Assembly: GCF_030409055.1 (NCBI RefSeq)
Contig: NZ_CP116619.1
Span: 963,628-1,027,627, forward strand
Direction: 5' to 3'
Length of the DNA stretch: 64,000 nucleotides
Source of the DNA: Trichocoleus desertorum NBK24
GTDB taxonomy: Bacteria; Cyanobacteriota; Cyanobacteriia; FACHB-46
Positions within the stretch are counted from its first letter, which is position 1, and every line of letters starts with the position of its first letter. The position numbers and the translations under genes are program-made. Below the pieces are notes generated by a model, which saw nothing but the letters and a program-made list of their open reading frames with translations, was not told the DNA's origin and searched no databases. Positions 34,157 to 42,511 of the stretch are shown one piece after another.

Positions 34157-36373
34157 ATGGCTCCAATCAAGCGTCGTCAGTTTTTGCAGTTTGCTGGCTC
34201 AGCGATCGCGACTCTTGGGTTTAGCCAATGTGAAATTCAACAGCGCTCTCTCCACTATGCGGAAGTAGTGGCACAAAACACGTCTCGCAAGCGAGCTTTG
34301 TTAATTGGCATTAATGATTACATCGCGATTCGGGAAGGTAGTGGCTGGACGGCGTTACGTGGGGCTGTAAACGATGTTGAGATGCAGCGAGAACTATTGG
34401 TACATCGTTTTGGGTTTCAAGAGGGTGATATCAGGCTGCTCACTAATGACGCGGCAACTCGCGCAAATATTATGCAAGAGTTTGAAGACTTAATTAAATG
34501 GGCTAAACCGGGTGATGTTGTGGTGGTTCATTACTCTGGGCATGGCTCTACTGTGGATGATCCCGATCGCATTTTCGCTGACCACTTGAATGGCACGATT
34601 GTCCCTGTAGACAGTGATCTGCCAGTTGGAGGTGGCACTGTCGATGACATTACTTCTGGCACCTTGTTTCTGCTAATGGCGGCTCTGAAGACCGAAAATG
34701 TCACGCTTGTGCTTGATAGCTGTTATTCAGGTGGTGGTGTGCGAGGTAATTTAGTCATTCGATCGCGTCCTGGTCAAGCGGAGTTGATGCTGCGAGGAGA
34801 TACTGATGGAGCAAAATTGTCAGCGAGCGACGAAGAGCGCGATTATCAGCAACAACTCTTGAAAAGATTAAACCTTTCGCGTGAGGATTGGATTGCTCAG
34901 CGCAAACAGGGAATTGCTAAGGGCGTTACTCTCGTTGCCTCTCGGCGGGATCAAGAAGCAGCAGACGCAGCCTTTGCTGGAGACAATTATGCAGGGGTAT
35001 TTACCTACGCCTTGACCCGTCACCTCTGGCAGCAGACCCGCAACGAGGTGATGGGTAAGCTGATCGTGGCAACAGCAGCCAAGACCGATCGCTTTCTCAA
35101 AACCTTGCCCAATGCTCGTGTTCAAACCCCTGGGATCGAAGTCAAGCTCAATAGTGACCACCAGGAGAAACCCACTTACTTCCTGTCTGATTTCACAACT
35201 GGGCAGGCACAGCCAGCAGAAGCAGTTGTGACGCAGATTCAGGATGATGAGGTGCGCCTTTTGCTGACAGGAGTAGAGCCCCAAGTATTGGAAGCCTTTG
35301 GTAAAGGGACAAGGCTTACAGTGGTGGATGAGCGAGGGCAGGAACAAGGAATTGTTGAGATTACCAGTCGTCAGCAGTTGAGTGCTCAAGGTCGAGTGAA
35401 GCTACAAACGCCTGGAGCTATTCAACCTGGAGCTATTCTTCAAGAGCGATCGCGAGTGATTCCGCCAGATTGGAAGTTGCGAATTGGTTTAGATCCTTCG
35501 CTGGGTAGTGAGATGGCGATCGCCAACCGAGAACTGCCAAACATTCACGCCCGAATTGAACCGTTACCTCTTTTACAGCAGGAAGCGCATTACATTTTAG
35601 GGCGAGTCACAGAGGTATATCATCAGGCATTTCGAAAATGGGAATTGTCAGAAGTACCACCAGTAGGCAGTGTGGGGTTGTTCTCGATTGGGCTAGAGCC
35701 AGTTCCAGAGTCGTTTGGTCAAACTGGTGAAACTGTAGCTAAGGCGATCGCGCGCTTGCAGCCGAAGTTTAAGTTTTTATTGGCGGCACGGCTACTGAAG
35801 TTAACGTTGAACACTACGTCATCGCGCTTGAAAGTCAAAGCGGCAGTACGAGTAGCGAATGCGCGGGATTTAGCAGCACAAGCGGTGGCTGTACGAGGCG
35901 GTCAGAAGATTACAGCACCCACGACTCCATCACAGAGACAGATTCAGGCGGGGCAGAAAATTCAAATCGTGATTCAAAACGATGAGGCACGCAATTTGTA
36001 TTTCGCTGTGGTTTTGTTTAGTGTCAGTGGAGAGGTAGAGCCGCTGCCGTTGCCTCAATCCCAGATTCGAGCGGGTGAAGCGATTTACGCTCCTAGTTCA
36101 GAGGCTGGAATTACAGTTACGCCACCGCTGGGTATGGCAGAGGTAATGGTGGTATTTAGTACAAGCTCTTTGGAAGGAGCGATCGCGCAGTTACAGCTTT
36201 TGTCTGAAGCCAGAGGGAGCGATCGCGGGGAACAAGCGGTTTCAACAGTGGATAGACTACTAGATGACTTGGCAGGGACGCGCAGTGACAGCAGCCAGGC
36301 ACAATCACAGGAGCGTCGGCTAGATATGCAACAGATGGCAGCGTTATCAGTGACGTTTGAGATTACTAGTTAA
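34157..36373 (+). CDS. Caspase-family (C14) protein with twin-arginine-like signal
   Basis: A 738-aa protein. The N-terminus APIKRRQFLQFAGSAIATLGF looks like a Tat signal (RRQFLQ), so the folded protein may be exported. The caspase p20 domain (about 35-330) has the dyad H129 (VVHYSGHGS) and C189 (LVLDSCYSGGG), both intact, and starts with RKRALLIGINDYI. The C-terminal half contains a DUF4384-like beta domain (IQIVIQNDEARNLYFAVVLFS, SGEVEPLPLP). The ATG at 34157 is chosen because the signal begins there; the open frame reaches back to 34103, inside the preceding gene. It is a cyanobacterial orthocaspase-type enzyme, likely cleaving after basic residues as is usual for that group. It is the centre of the TPR-CHAT cluster. 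Confidence 0.88.
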   Translation: MAPIKRRQFLQFAGSAIATLGFSQCEIQQRSLHYAEVVAQNTSRKRALLIGINDYIAIREGSGWTALRGAVNDVEMQRELLVHRFGFQEGDIRLLTNDAATRANIMQEFEDLIKWAKPGDVVVVHYSGHGSTVDDPDRIFADHLNGTIVPVDSDLPVGGGTVDDITSGTLFLLMAALKTENVTLVLDSCYSGGGVRGNLVIRSRPGQAELMLRGDTDGAKLSASDEERDYQQQLLKRLNLSREDWIAQRKQGIAKGVTLVASRRDQEAADAAFAGDNYAGVFTYALTRHLWQQTRNEVMGKLIVATAAKTDRFLKTLPNARVQTPGIEVKLNSDHQEKPTYFLSDFTTGQAQPAEAVVTQIQDDEVRLLLTGVEPQVLEAFGKGTRLTVVDERGQEQGIVEITSRQQLSAQGRVKLQTPGAIQPGAILQERSRVIPPDWKLRIGLDPSLGSEMAIANRELPNIHARIEPLPLLQQEAHYILGRVTEVYHQAFRKWELSEVPPVGSVGLFSIGLEPVPESFGQTGETVAKAIARLQPKFKFLLAARLLKLTLNTTSSRLKVKAAVRVANARDLAAQAVAVRGGQKITAPTTPSQRQIQAGQKIQIVIQNDEARNLYFAVVLFSVSGEVEPLPLPQSQIRAGEAIYAPSSEAGITVTPPLGMAEVMVVFSTSSLEGAIAQLQLLSEARGSDRGEQAVSTVDRLLDDLAGTRSDSSQAQSQERRLDMQQMAALSVTFEITS

Positions 36374-36477
36374 CAGAATACAATGCTCATCTGATTTTAC
36401 TGTGAAGTTAGCTCAGTATTTCAACTGAGTTCATAAGCACTAAGAGAGAATTAGATACATGAGTTGTTGTGTAAAGT

Positions 36478-38874
36478 ATGACTTGCCCATCGCATCGGTT
36501 TAGACGAGTGATTGCATCACTACTCTTATCGCTCTCGATCGGGAATCCGATAATGTTGGCGGTACTGCCGCCACTGCTAGCAGAAACTCAGCAGAACCGT
36601 AGAGCCGAGGCAGATCGTCTCTTTCGAGAAGGGCAGCAACTACTGGACAAGGAAGAATACCAAGCGGCACTGATAAAGTTGCAGCAGGCTTTGAAGACTT
36701 ATCAAGCAATCAGCGAGCGCTCCGCAGTAGGTACCAGTCTCAGCAATATTGGAAGTACTTACTATAGCTTGGGGCAGTATGCCAAGGCATTGGAGTATCA
36801 CCAGCAATCCTTAGCAATTCGCCAAGAGCTGGGGGAGCGCTCCGCAGTAGGTACCAGTCTCAGCAATATTGGAAGTACTTACTATAGCTTGGGGCAGTAT
36901 GCCAAGGCATTGGAATATCACCAGCAATCCTTAGCGATTAGCAGAGAGGTTGGCGACCGCTCCGGAGAAGGTGCCAGTCTCAGCAATATTGGACGGATTT
37001 ACGATAGCTTGGGGCAGTATGCCAAGGCATTGGAGTATCACCAGCAATCCTTAGCGATTAGCAGAGAGGTTGGCGACCGCCCCGGAAAAGGTACCAGTCT
37101 CAACAATATTGGGTTGGCTTACGATAGCTTGGGGCAGTATACCAAGGCACTGGAGTATCACCAGCAATCCTTAGCGATTAGCAGAGAGGTTGGCGACCGC
37201 TCCGGAAAAGGTACCAGTCTCAACAATATTGGACGGATTTACGATAGCTTGGGGCAGTATGCCAAGGCATTGGAGTATTACCAGCAATCCTTAGCGGTTA
37301 GCAGAGAGGTTGGCGACCGCTCCGGAGAAGGTACCAGTCTCAACAATATTGGGTTGGCTTACGATGGTTTGGGGCAGTATACCAAGGCATTGGAGTATTA
37401 CCAGCAGTCCTTAGCGATTAGCAGAGAGGTTGGCGACCGCCCCGGAGAAGGTACCAGTCTCAACAATATTGGGATATCATTTCTTCAATCTGGCAAAGCG
37501 TCAGAAGCTGAAGTACCCTTATTTGAAGCGATTGAAGTTTTTGAATCTCTGCGGCCTGGGTTAACAGATGAGAATAAGGTTTCCCTCTTTGATACCCAAG
37601 CAGACACCTATCGCTTCCTACAAGAAGCCTTGATTGCTCAAAACGAATTTGAAACTGCTCTGGAAGTAGCTGAACGGGGAAGAGCCAGATCCTTCATAGA
37701 ACTGCTGAAAGCCAGAATCGGTAGAGTAGATAATCAACTACCCGAGCTAGCTAAAATCTTACGCCCAACCATTACCCAAATCAAGCAGATCGCCAAACAG
37801 CAGGAGAGTACACTAGTTCAATATTCTATTATTGATGACAAGACTCTGTATATCTGGGTGATCCAACCCAACGGTAATATCACCCATCGCAAAGTGGCTC
37901 TGCCGCAGCAGCTCTCCTTATCTGCCCTAGTTGAGACTAGTCGAGAAGCCATTGGAGTGAGAGGACGAGGTAATTTCAAATTTGAAACGGAAAACAGCAA
38001 TCCTTCTAATCTCAAGCAACTCCATCAATTACTAATTGAGCCGATCGCCGATCTTCTCCCCATTGATCCCAATACCCATGTCATTTTTGTCCCGCATGGC
38101 GAGCTATTCCTGGTACCCTTTCCTGCGCTCCAAGATGCTCAAGGCCGCTATCTGCTCGAAAAGCACACTATCCTGACATCTCCAGCTATACAGGTCTTAG
38201 AACTGACAAGACAGAGACTTCGAGAAGTGAAACAAGTAGGTTCGTCGGATGCTTTGATTGTCGGCAACCCTGTGATGCCTGAGGTAGCCAAGCCAGGAGA
38301 ACCACCTGAACGGCTCAAGTCATTAGGTGGGGCTGAGCAAGAGGCCAATGCGATCGCCGCATTGTTCAAGACTAAAGCCTGGACAGGCCAACGGGCAACC
38401 AAATCTGCCATAGTTGCCAAACTGCCACAAGCGCGGATCATTCACTTGGCTACTCATGGATTGCTCGATGACCTTGAAGGATTGGGAACTCCTGGTGCGA
38501 TTGCCTTGGCTCCTGTTGGCAATGGAGAGCCCAATGATGGCCTCTTGACAGCAAACAAAATTCTAGATTTGAAATTAAATGCAGAGTTGGTAGTGCTCAG
38601 TGCCTGTGATACAGGACGCGGCAGAATTACAAGTGATAGTGTGATTGGCTTATCACGATCGCTCATTATTGCAGGAACTCCGAGCGTGATAGTGTCTCTA
38701 TGGTCGGTTCCAGATGCCCCAACCGCGGAGTTGATGACAGAGTTTTATCGCAACTGGCAAGAACGAAAGTTAGATAAAGCCCAAGCATTACGACAAGCAA
38801 TGCTGATGATGATGAAGCGATCACCACAGCCAAGAAATTGGGCAGCCTTCACTTTAATTGGAGAATCGGAGTAA
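36478..38874 (+). CDS. Exported TPR-CHAT protease-like protein 2 with near-identical repeats
   Basis: A 798-aa protein. A signal peptide (RRVIASLLLSLSIGNPIML) is followed by kinesin-light-chain-like TPRs and a CHAT domain. Six consecutive 40-aa TPR units (LGQYAKALEYHQQSLAISRE type) are encoded by 120-bp DNA repeats that are nearly identical. The CHAT dyad is H660 (IIHLATHGLL) and C710 (VVLSACDTGRG). Upstream landmarks of the domain are present (THVIFVPHGELFLVPFPALQD, GGAEQEANAIAALF). It ends RNWAAFTLIGESE. It lies 104 bp after the caspase gene on the same strand. The repeat number is likely variable between strains, changing the length of the sensor arm. Confidence 0.9.
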   Translation: MTCPSHRFRRVIASLLLSLSIGNPIMLAVLPPLLAETQQNRRAEADRLFREGQQLLDKEEYQAALIKLQQALKTYQAISERSAVGTSLSNIGSTYYSLGQYAKALEYHQQSLAIRQELGERSAVGTSLSNIGSTYYSLGQYAKALEYHQQSLAISREVGDRSGEGASLSNIGRIYDSLGQYAKALEYHQQSLAISREVGDRPGKGTSLNNIGLAYDSLGQYTKALEYHQQSLAISREVGDRSGKGTSLNNIGRIYDSLGQYAKALEYYQQSLAVSREVGDRSGEGTSLNNIGLAYDGLGQYTKALEYYQQSLAISREVGDRPGEGTSLNNIGISFLQSGKASEAEVPLFEAIEVFESLRPGLTDENKVSLFDTQADTYRFLQEALIAQNEFETALEVAERGRARSFIELLKARIGRVDNQLPELAKILRPTITQIKQIAKQQESTLVQYSIIDDKTLYIWVIQPNGNITHRKVALPQQLSLSALVETSREAIGVRGRGNFKFETENSNPSNLKQLHQLLIEPIADLLPIDPNTHVIFVPHGELFLVPFPALQDAQGRYLLEKHTILTSPAIQVLELTRQRLREVKQVGSSDALIVGNPVMPEVAKPGEPPERLKSLGGAEQEANAIAALFKTKAWTGQRATKSAIVAKLPQARIIHLATHGLLDDLEGLGTPGAIALAPVGNGEPNDGLLTANKILDLKLNAELVVLSACDTGRGRITSDSVIGLSRSLIIAGTPSVIVSLWSVPDAPTAELMTEFYRNWQERKLDKAQALRQAMLMMMKRSPQPRNWAAFTLIGESE
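36721..37470. repeat. 120-bp tandem repeats encoding TPR units
   Basis: Units begin at 36721, 36841, 36961, 37081, 37201 and 37321, with a partial seventh at 37441; the period is exactly 120 bp. Shared blocks include GGTACCAGTCT, AGCTTGGGGCAGTAT and AAGGCATTGGAGTAT. The first two units are almost identical. Exact codon-level conservation indicates recent unequal recombination or gene conversion, not ancient TPR duplication. Confidence 0.95.
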
Positions 38875-38961
38875 TGCAACAGCGATGAATCGCTTAGGAA
38901 AGCTGTATTCTGCTTAGCAACAGACTTTAGGCTAACTCGCTGGCTTCTGTGAAAAACACCT

Positions 38962-40242
38962 ATGACCGCCCAACCCCTCGACTTAGCTCTTCAACGATAC
39001 CAATCTTCTCTCTCTCAACTTAACGATGCCATTCAAGACGCCAAGCCTTATAAAGACCTGCTCCCTTACGCTCTAGAAGTCATGGTAGCGAGGGATGAAC
39101 TGCATAAATCGTTGTCAGATACTAGGGCGGTCACAGGTAAAACGCTGCTAGCGATCGCCGACCTTGATCAACAACTGAAAAAGCACGCAGGCGCGATCGA
39201 GTTATGTCTTAAAAACATAGACTGGCAGGCCAGCTTTAATTCACAGGAAAAAGCTTGGTGGTGGTCACTCAAACCTGAAAAAACAAATCCTTGGTGGAAT
39301 CAAGACTGGCTCTGGCAAGGTATCTCGATCACTTGCCTTACTATTTCTCTCGGTCTTTTCGGGGATGTTTCCTCCCGTTTTCTCAAAGATGGCCCTGACA
39401 CCTTTGGGGCGATCGCCGTTAGCACTCAAAGCGTCCTCACGTTACTCACCGCAGGGGGTGCTCTAACGATTGCCGGACAAGAGGCCAATAAACGCCTACT
39501 CAAGCGTCTTAACGTCCCAGAGCAGTATTGGCATGAACTGGGGGCAGGCTTTTCAGTCCTATTGCTTTTAGGTGCTGTTGGACTTCGGCAATCTCTGCCT
39601 CATATTGCCTCGCTCTATTCCGACTGGGGCCTCAAAAATTACAATCAGGGTGACTGGGGCAGTGCCGAGGAAGATTATAAACGGGCACTGCAACTTAACC
39701 CGGATGATGACCAAACCTTATTCCGCTTGGGTCTGCTCTATGAAGAACTGCAAGATCCAGAAAAGGCCCGCACCAATTACCAAGTTGCAGCTCGTGCAGG
39801 GATTTCAGAAGCAATTAATAACCTCTCCCGCTTAAGCCTACTCGACAAGAAACCTGCGATCGCGACTCCCCTTCTCCTCAAAGCCCTCGAAAACGACCAA
39901 CTCTCTGATGAAACCCACTATGCCCTCCTGAAAAACCTCGGTTGGGCACGCCTTCAGCAAGGTGATTATGCTAATGCTGAATCTTACTTGCAAGAAGCGA
40001 TCGATCTACAAAAAACTACCAACCTTGACCAGAAGGCATCTGATCCCAACGGCAAAACGACGATTGCGATCGCCTCACCCTACTGTCTGCTTGCTGAAGT
40101 CAAAGAAGCTCAGAACGACAAACAAGCTGCCCTTACCGCCTGGGATAACTGTAATGCGCTCGCAAATCCCTACATCTCTGAAGAAAATGCTTGGGCCATC
40201 ACCGCTCGCAAAAAACTAAAAGAACAGGACAACAAAAAATGA
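38962..40242 (+). CDS. Membrane-anchored TPR protein
   Basis: A 426-aa protein. The N-terminal third is helical and possibly coiled-coil (LQRYQSSLSQLNDAIQDAKPY). Then come two or three membrane segments: GISITCLTISLGLFGDVSS, TFGAIAVSTQSVLTLLTAGGALTIAG and FSVLLLLGAVGL. A C-terminal TPR domain follows (NYNQGDWGSAEEDYKRALQLNPDDDQTLFRLGLLYEEL). It could hold the exported CHAT/caspase proteins at the membrane or pass a signal across it. Its stop overlaps the next ATG (ATGA), so the two are translationally coupled. I do not recognise a named family for the N-terminal part. Confidence 0.75.
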   Translation: MTAQPLDLALQRYQSSLSQLNDAIQDAKPYKDLLPYALEVMVARDELHKSLSDTRAVTGKTLLAIADLDQQLKKHAGAIELCLKNIDWQASFNSQEKAWWWSLKPEKTNPWWNQDWLWQGISITCLTISLGLFGDVSSRFLKDGPDTFGAIAVSTQSVLTLLTAGGALTIAGQEANKRLLKRLNVPEQYWHELGAGFSVLLLLGAVGLRQSLPHIASLYSDWGLKNYNQGDWGSAEEDYKRALQLNPDDDQTLFRLGLLYEELQDPEKARTNYQVAARAGISEAINNLSRLSLLDKKPAIATPLLLKALENDQLSDETHYALLKNLGWARLQQGDYANAESYLQEAIDLQKTTNLDQKASDPNGKTTIAIASPYCLLAEVKEAQNDKQAALTAWDNCNALANPYISEENAWAITARKKLKEQDNKK

Positions 40243-41396
40243 AGCTCTTGACCAAATCTTTGGTAGTTATTCTGTCTCTAGTGGTTGTGGAAGCTACCGT
40301 TCAGCAAGGAAACGCGATCGCTCAAACTGCCTATGTTAACGAGGTCAAAGGCAAAGTCGAACTCAAACGCAAAACCTGGGCTGAATTTCGCCCGATCAGC
40401 CGAGTTGGTACCCCTTTGGTCGATGGCGATCAACTCCGACGCGCCAGTAATGCCCTAGTGGTAGTAGCTTGCCCCAATGGTAAAAAACAGCCCGTTCGCC
40501 GTGCTGAAGAAAGAATCGGGTTGAAAGAAATTTGCCCTCAGTGGAAGGGAGTGATCTCTAAAGGCCCGCCTCCTTTCATCAGCATTGGTGGGACGAATGC
40601 TCAGATGCCTTACCTAATCTTACCTCGTCTTACGCTCTTGCTCACCCCTACCCCTACCCTGCGTTGGCATCCGGTTCCCAAGGCCACCCAATACACGGTT
40701 CAGGTAGTTGGCCCACAAGGAACCGTTTGGCAAACCCAAACAAAGTCAACCCAAATTGCCTATCCAAGCAAGCCTGCTCTTCAATCCGGTGTCCCCTACT
40801 CAGTAGTGATCCAGGCCAACACAGGTCAATCCTCTCAAGCTGAAAACACAACTGGCACTGAATTTATAATTCTGCGCGACCCAGAAGTTAAAGCGGTTCG
40901 AGCTGAGGTGGCTCAAATTCTCCAAGGTAATTTCAGCAATGAAGTTAAATCACTCAAGCTCGCAAATTACTACAGCAACTATGAACTTCCCCAACCCTCT
41001 GCCTATGGGCTATCAGACAAAGCAGCTAAGTCTTATAGACTCACTGCGGAGGCGATCGCAGTCCTCGAAGACCTTACAAAGCAAAACCAGCAATCGCCAC
41101 TTATCTACCGAACTCTAGGCGATCTGTACTGGCAAATAGGACTGGTACGCCCAGCAGAATCTGCCTATTTAGGAGCGATCGCCAACATTCAATATTCTGA
41201 AGACCTAGAAGAATGGGCGCTAGCAATGTCTGGTTTAGGTGAGTTGTATGAGGCCACCCAAAATCCACAACAAGCACTGCTTTGGTACAGTCAAGCTAAA
41301 ATAGCCTTCACCCTCCTCGAAGATCAGCGTGCTAAAGCAGTTGATCGCCGCATCCAAAAATTAAGGAAGGCGACAGATAATTTGTTAAGCCAATAA
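40239..41396 (+). CDS. Exported FecR-like and TPR protein
   Basis: A 385-aa protein. A signal peptide (MKLLTKSLVVILSLVVVEA, cleavage near AIAQTA) precedes a FecR-like beta domain (YVNEVKGKVELKRKTWAEF, VGTPLVDGDQLRRASNALVVVACPNG). A fibronectin-like segment (TPTLRWHPVPKATQYTVQV) and a C-terminal TPR region (YRTLGDLYWQIGLVRPAESAYLGAI) follow. The ATG at 40239, overlapping the previous stop, is preferred over an upstream GTG-type start because the signal peptide begins there. It closes the CHAT/caspase cluster and lies only 21 bp from the first TnsB site of the distal transposon end. Confidence 0.78.
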   Translation: MKLLTKSLVVILSLVVVEATVQQGNAIAQTAYVNEVKGKVELKRKTWAEFRPISRVGTPLVDGDQLRRASNALVVVACPNGKKQPVRRAEERIGLKEICPQWKGVISKGPPPFISIGGTNAQMPYLILPRLTLLLTPTPTLRWHPVPKATQYTVQVVGPQGTVWQTQTKSTQIAYPSKPALQSGVPYSVVIQANTGQSSQAENTTGTEFIILRDPEVKAVRAEVAQILQGNFSNEVKSLKLANYYSNYELPQPSAYGLSDKAAKSYRLTAEAIAVLEDLTKQNQQSPLIYRTLGDLYWQIGLVRPAESAYLGAIANIQYSEDLEEWALAMSGLGELYEATQNPQQALLWYSQAKIAFTLLEDQRAKAVDRRIQKLRKATDNLLSQ

Positions 41397-41417
41397 CACT
41401 TGAGATTTCTAAACAAA

Positions 41418-41583
41418 GACACTTATTTTGTTAATTCTGGGAATTGTGACAGCTAATGTGTTAATCACCGGAGGGGAAGCAATTCTAGCTAAAAACGATA
41501 AATGCTTTACCTAGCAAGGGTTAGAGTCTTTTATATTTAACGACATTAATTTGTTAAAACGTCAAATAATTTGTTAATGTACA
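41418..41583. repeat. CAST distal terminal region with TnsB sites
   Basis: Reading outward, GACACTTATTTTGTTAATT (41418-41436), GACAGCTAATGTGTTAATC (41448-41466), GACATTAATTTGTTAAAAC (41542-41560) and GTCAAATAATTTGTTAA (41561-41577) lead to TGTACA (41578-41583). The last 13 bp are the exact inverse of the first 13 bp at 2291, and ACAAA follows directly. This defines the second end of the transposon. Confidence 0.9.
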
Positions 41584-41588
41584 ACAAA
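41584..41588. repeat. CAST target-site duplication, distal side (ACAAA)
   Basis: ACAAA immediately outside the distal terminus, matching 2286-2290. Joining the two flanks gives the pre-insertion order: tRNA-Phe, ATATC, ACAAA, AACTCTATACC. Confidence 0.85.
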
Positions 41589-41603
41589 AACTCTATACCT
41601 AGT

Positions 41604-41650
41604 TTGAGTCCTAGTCGTTCTTTTCAGTCAAAGAACTAGGACTCAATTTT
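41604..41650 (+). terminator. Rho-independent terminator, probably the original tRNA-Phe terminator
   Basis: TTGAGTCCTAGT (from 41604) pairs with ACTAGGACTCAA (to 41646). The stem is extended by TTCTTT with AAAGAA around a short loop and followed by TTTTT. In the pre-insertion chromosome it would start about 40 bp after tRNA-Phe on the same strand. It is now separated from the tRNA by the 39-kb element. Confidence 0.75.
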
Positions 41651-41787
41651 TAATTTGTGATAAATGCTTAGCGCAATTTCTCCCAACTCATTATTAGTTC
41701 TTGCTCGCTTGGGTAAAGGGAAGACCTACTCTGAGATGATTGGTGTACTTTAACGCTCAACTACTTACAGAAAAATTTGGCGTTTGG

Positions 41788-42222
41788 TTAAAACCTTGGC
41801 TCTACTCCTACTTGTTTGCAGAGTTGCCGTTCAAATACCAAAGCTTCAGAAATGGTGCTTTTCGGCAAGGACATGGGACTGAAGCTTTGGGGACTGTTGA
41901 CGTTGCCACCAGGCTCAATGAAGATAAGTTTGTGGATCGTGGTGGTGCCATTTTCACAGCTAAGAACTTTAGTAGCTATCCCATAACTCACTCCTTGCAA
42001 TTGCGTCTCACGGATTGTCCTCATATCTTCATACCGCACACCTCCCTCAACTGCCTTGACCGATCGCGTGTCAAACATTACAGGAAACTCAGCATTAGGA
42101 CGAACATAATAAGCCTTCACCCAATTTCGACGTTGGTTAGGGCCATACTCGATAGGATTGCAGCCCATTACCACTAGCCCCACGGCTGACACACCTACGA
42201 TGGCCCAAAACCTCACGCCCAT
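41788..42222 (-). CDS. Small lipoprotein of unknown function
   Basis: A 144-aa protein with a lipoprotein signal: hydrophobic AIVGVSAVGLVVM followed by GC, giving lipobox VVMGC with the acylated Cys at about residue 21. The mature part (RRNWVKAYYVRPNAEFPVMFDTRSVK through VERQLC) has one later Cys pair and looks like a small surface-adhesin or protein-E type beta fold; that is a guess from pattern only. It is the first host gene right of the transposon and is transcribed toward it. An overlapping plus-strand frame lacks any such signature and is considered a shadow. Confidence 0.7.
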   Translation of the reverse strand: MGVRFWAIVGVSAVGLVVMGCNPIEYGPNQRRNWVKAYYVRPNAEFPVMFDTRSVKAVEGGVRYEDMRTIRETQLQGVSYGIATKVLSCENGTTTIHKLIFIEPGGNVNSPQSFSPMSLPKSTISEALVFERQLCKQVGVEPRF

Positions 42223-42511
42223 ATCTGATCCTCAAGCTGTAACTCCACACCATTAAATTGATTAGACGCAATTTCGATCAAATCACGCATCACAATTTCT
42301 ACCTTTCCGTTTCGCCTATCAGCCACAGGCTGGAAAAGATCCAGCCTCAGTATCCCAAAACAATTACGTACTAACCAGCGTACAAATTTTTACAACGCGA
42401 TCGCAGCCCTAACAACTTGACTCGCTAGATTAGTAGTGAGACTGTGTGGGGGTGCCCCAAGTTTTGAAAGCAGACTCAAGAGTCCAGGATTGATTTGTAG
42501 AAGGTGCCAAC

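Larger units (their letters stand above)
2291..41583. mobile_element. Type V-K CRISPR-associated transposon (CAST), 39.3 kb
   Basis: All parts of a V-K element are present: tnsB, tnsC, tniQ, cas12k, tracrRNA, CRISPR array, the MerR regulator cvkR, and two ends. Both ends read TGTACATTAACAA inward and carry repeated sites of the form TTAACAAnTTnnnTGTC, four to five per end. The 5-bp flanks match (ACAAA). Insertion lies 62 bp from a GTA PAM in tRNA-Phe that is targeted by a homing crRNA in the element. Cargo occurs both between tniQ and cvkR (defence genes and nested transposons) and, unusually, between tnsB and the distal end (TPR/CHAT/caspase cluster). All core proteins look full length, so the machinery may be active. 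Confidence 0.93.

Noticed and set aside
41740-42177. 145-aa plus-strand frame opposite the lipoprotein gene
   Set aside because: The minus-strand frame has a clear lipoprotein signal; the plus frame has no recognisable feature.
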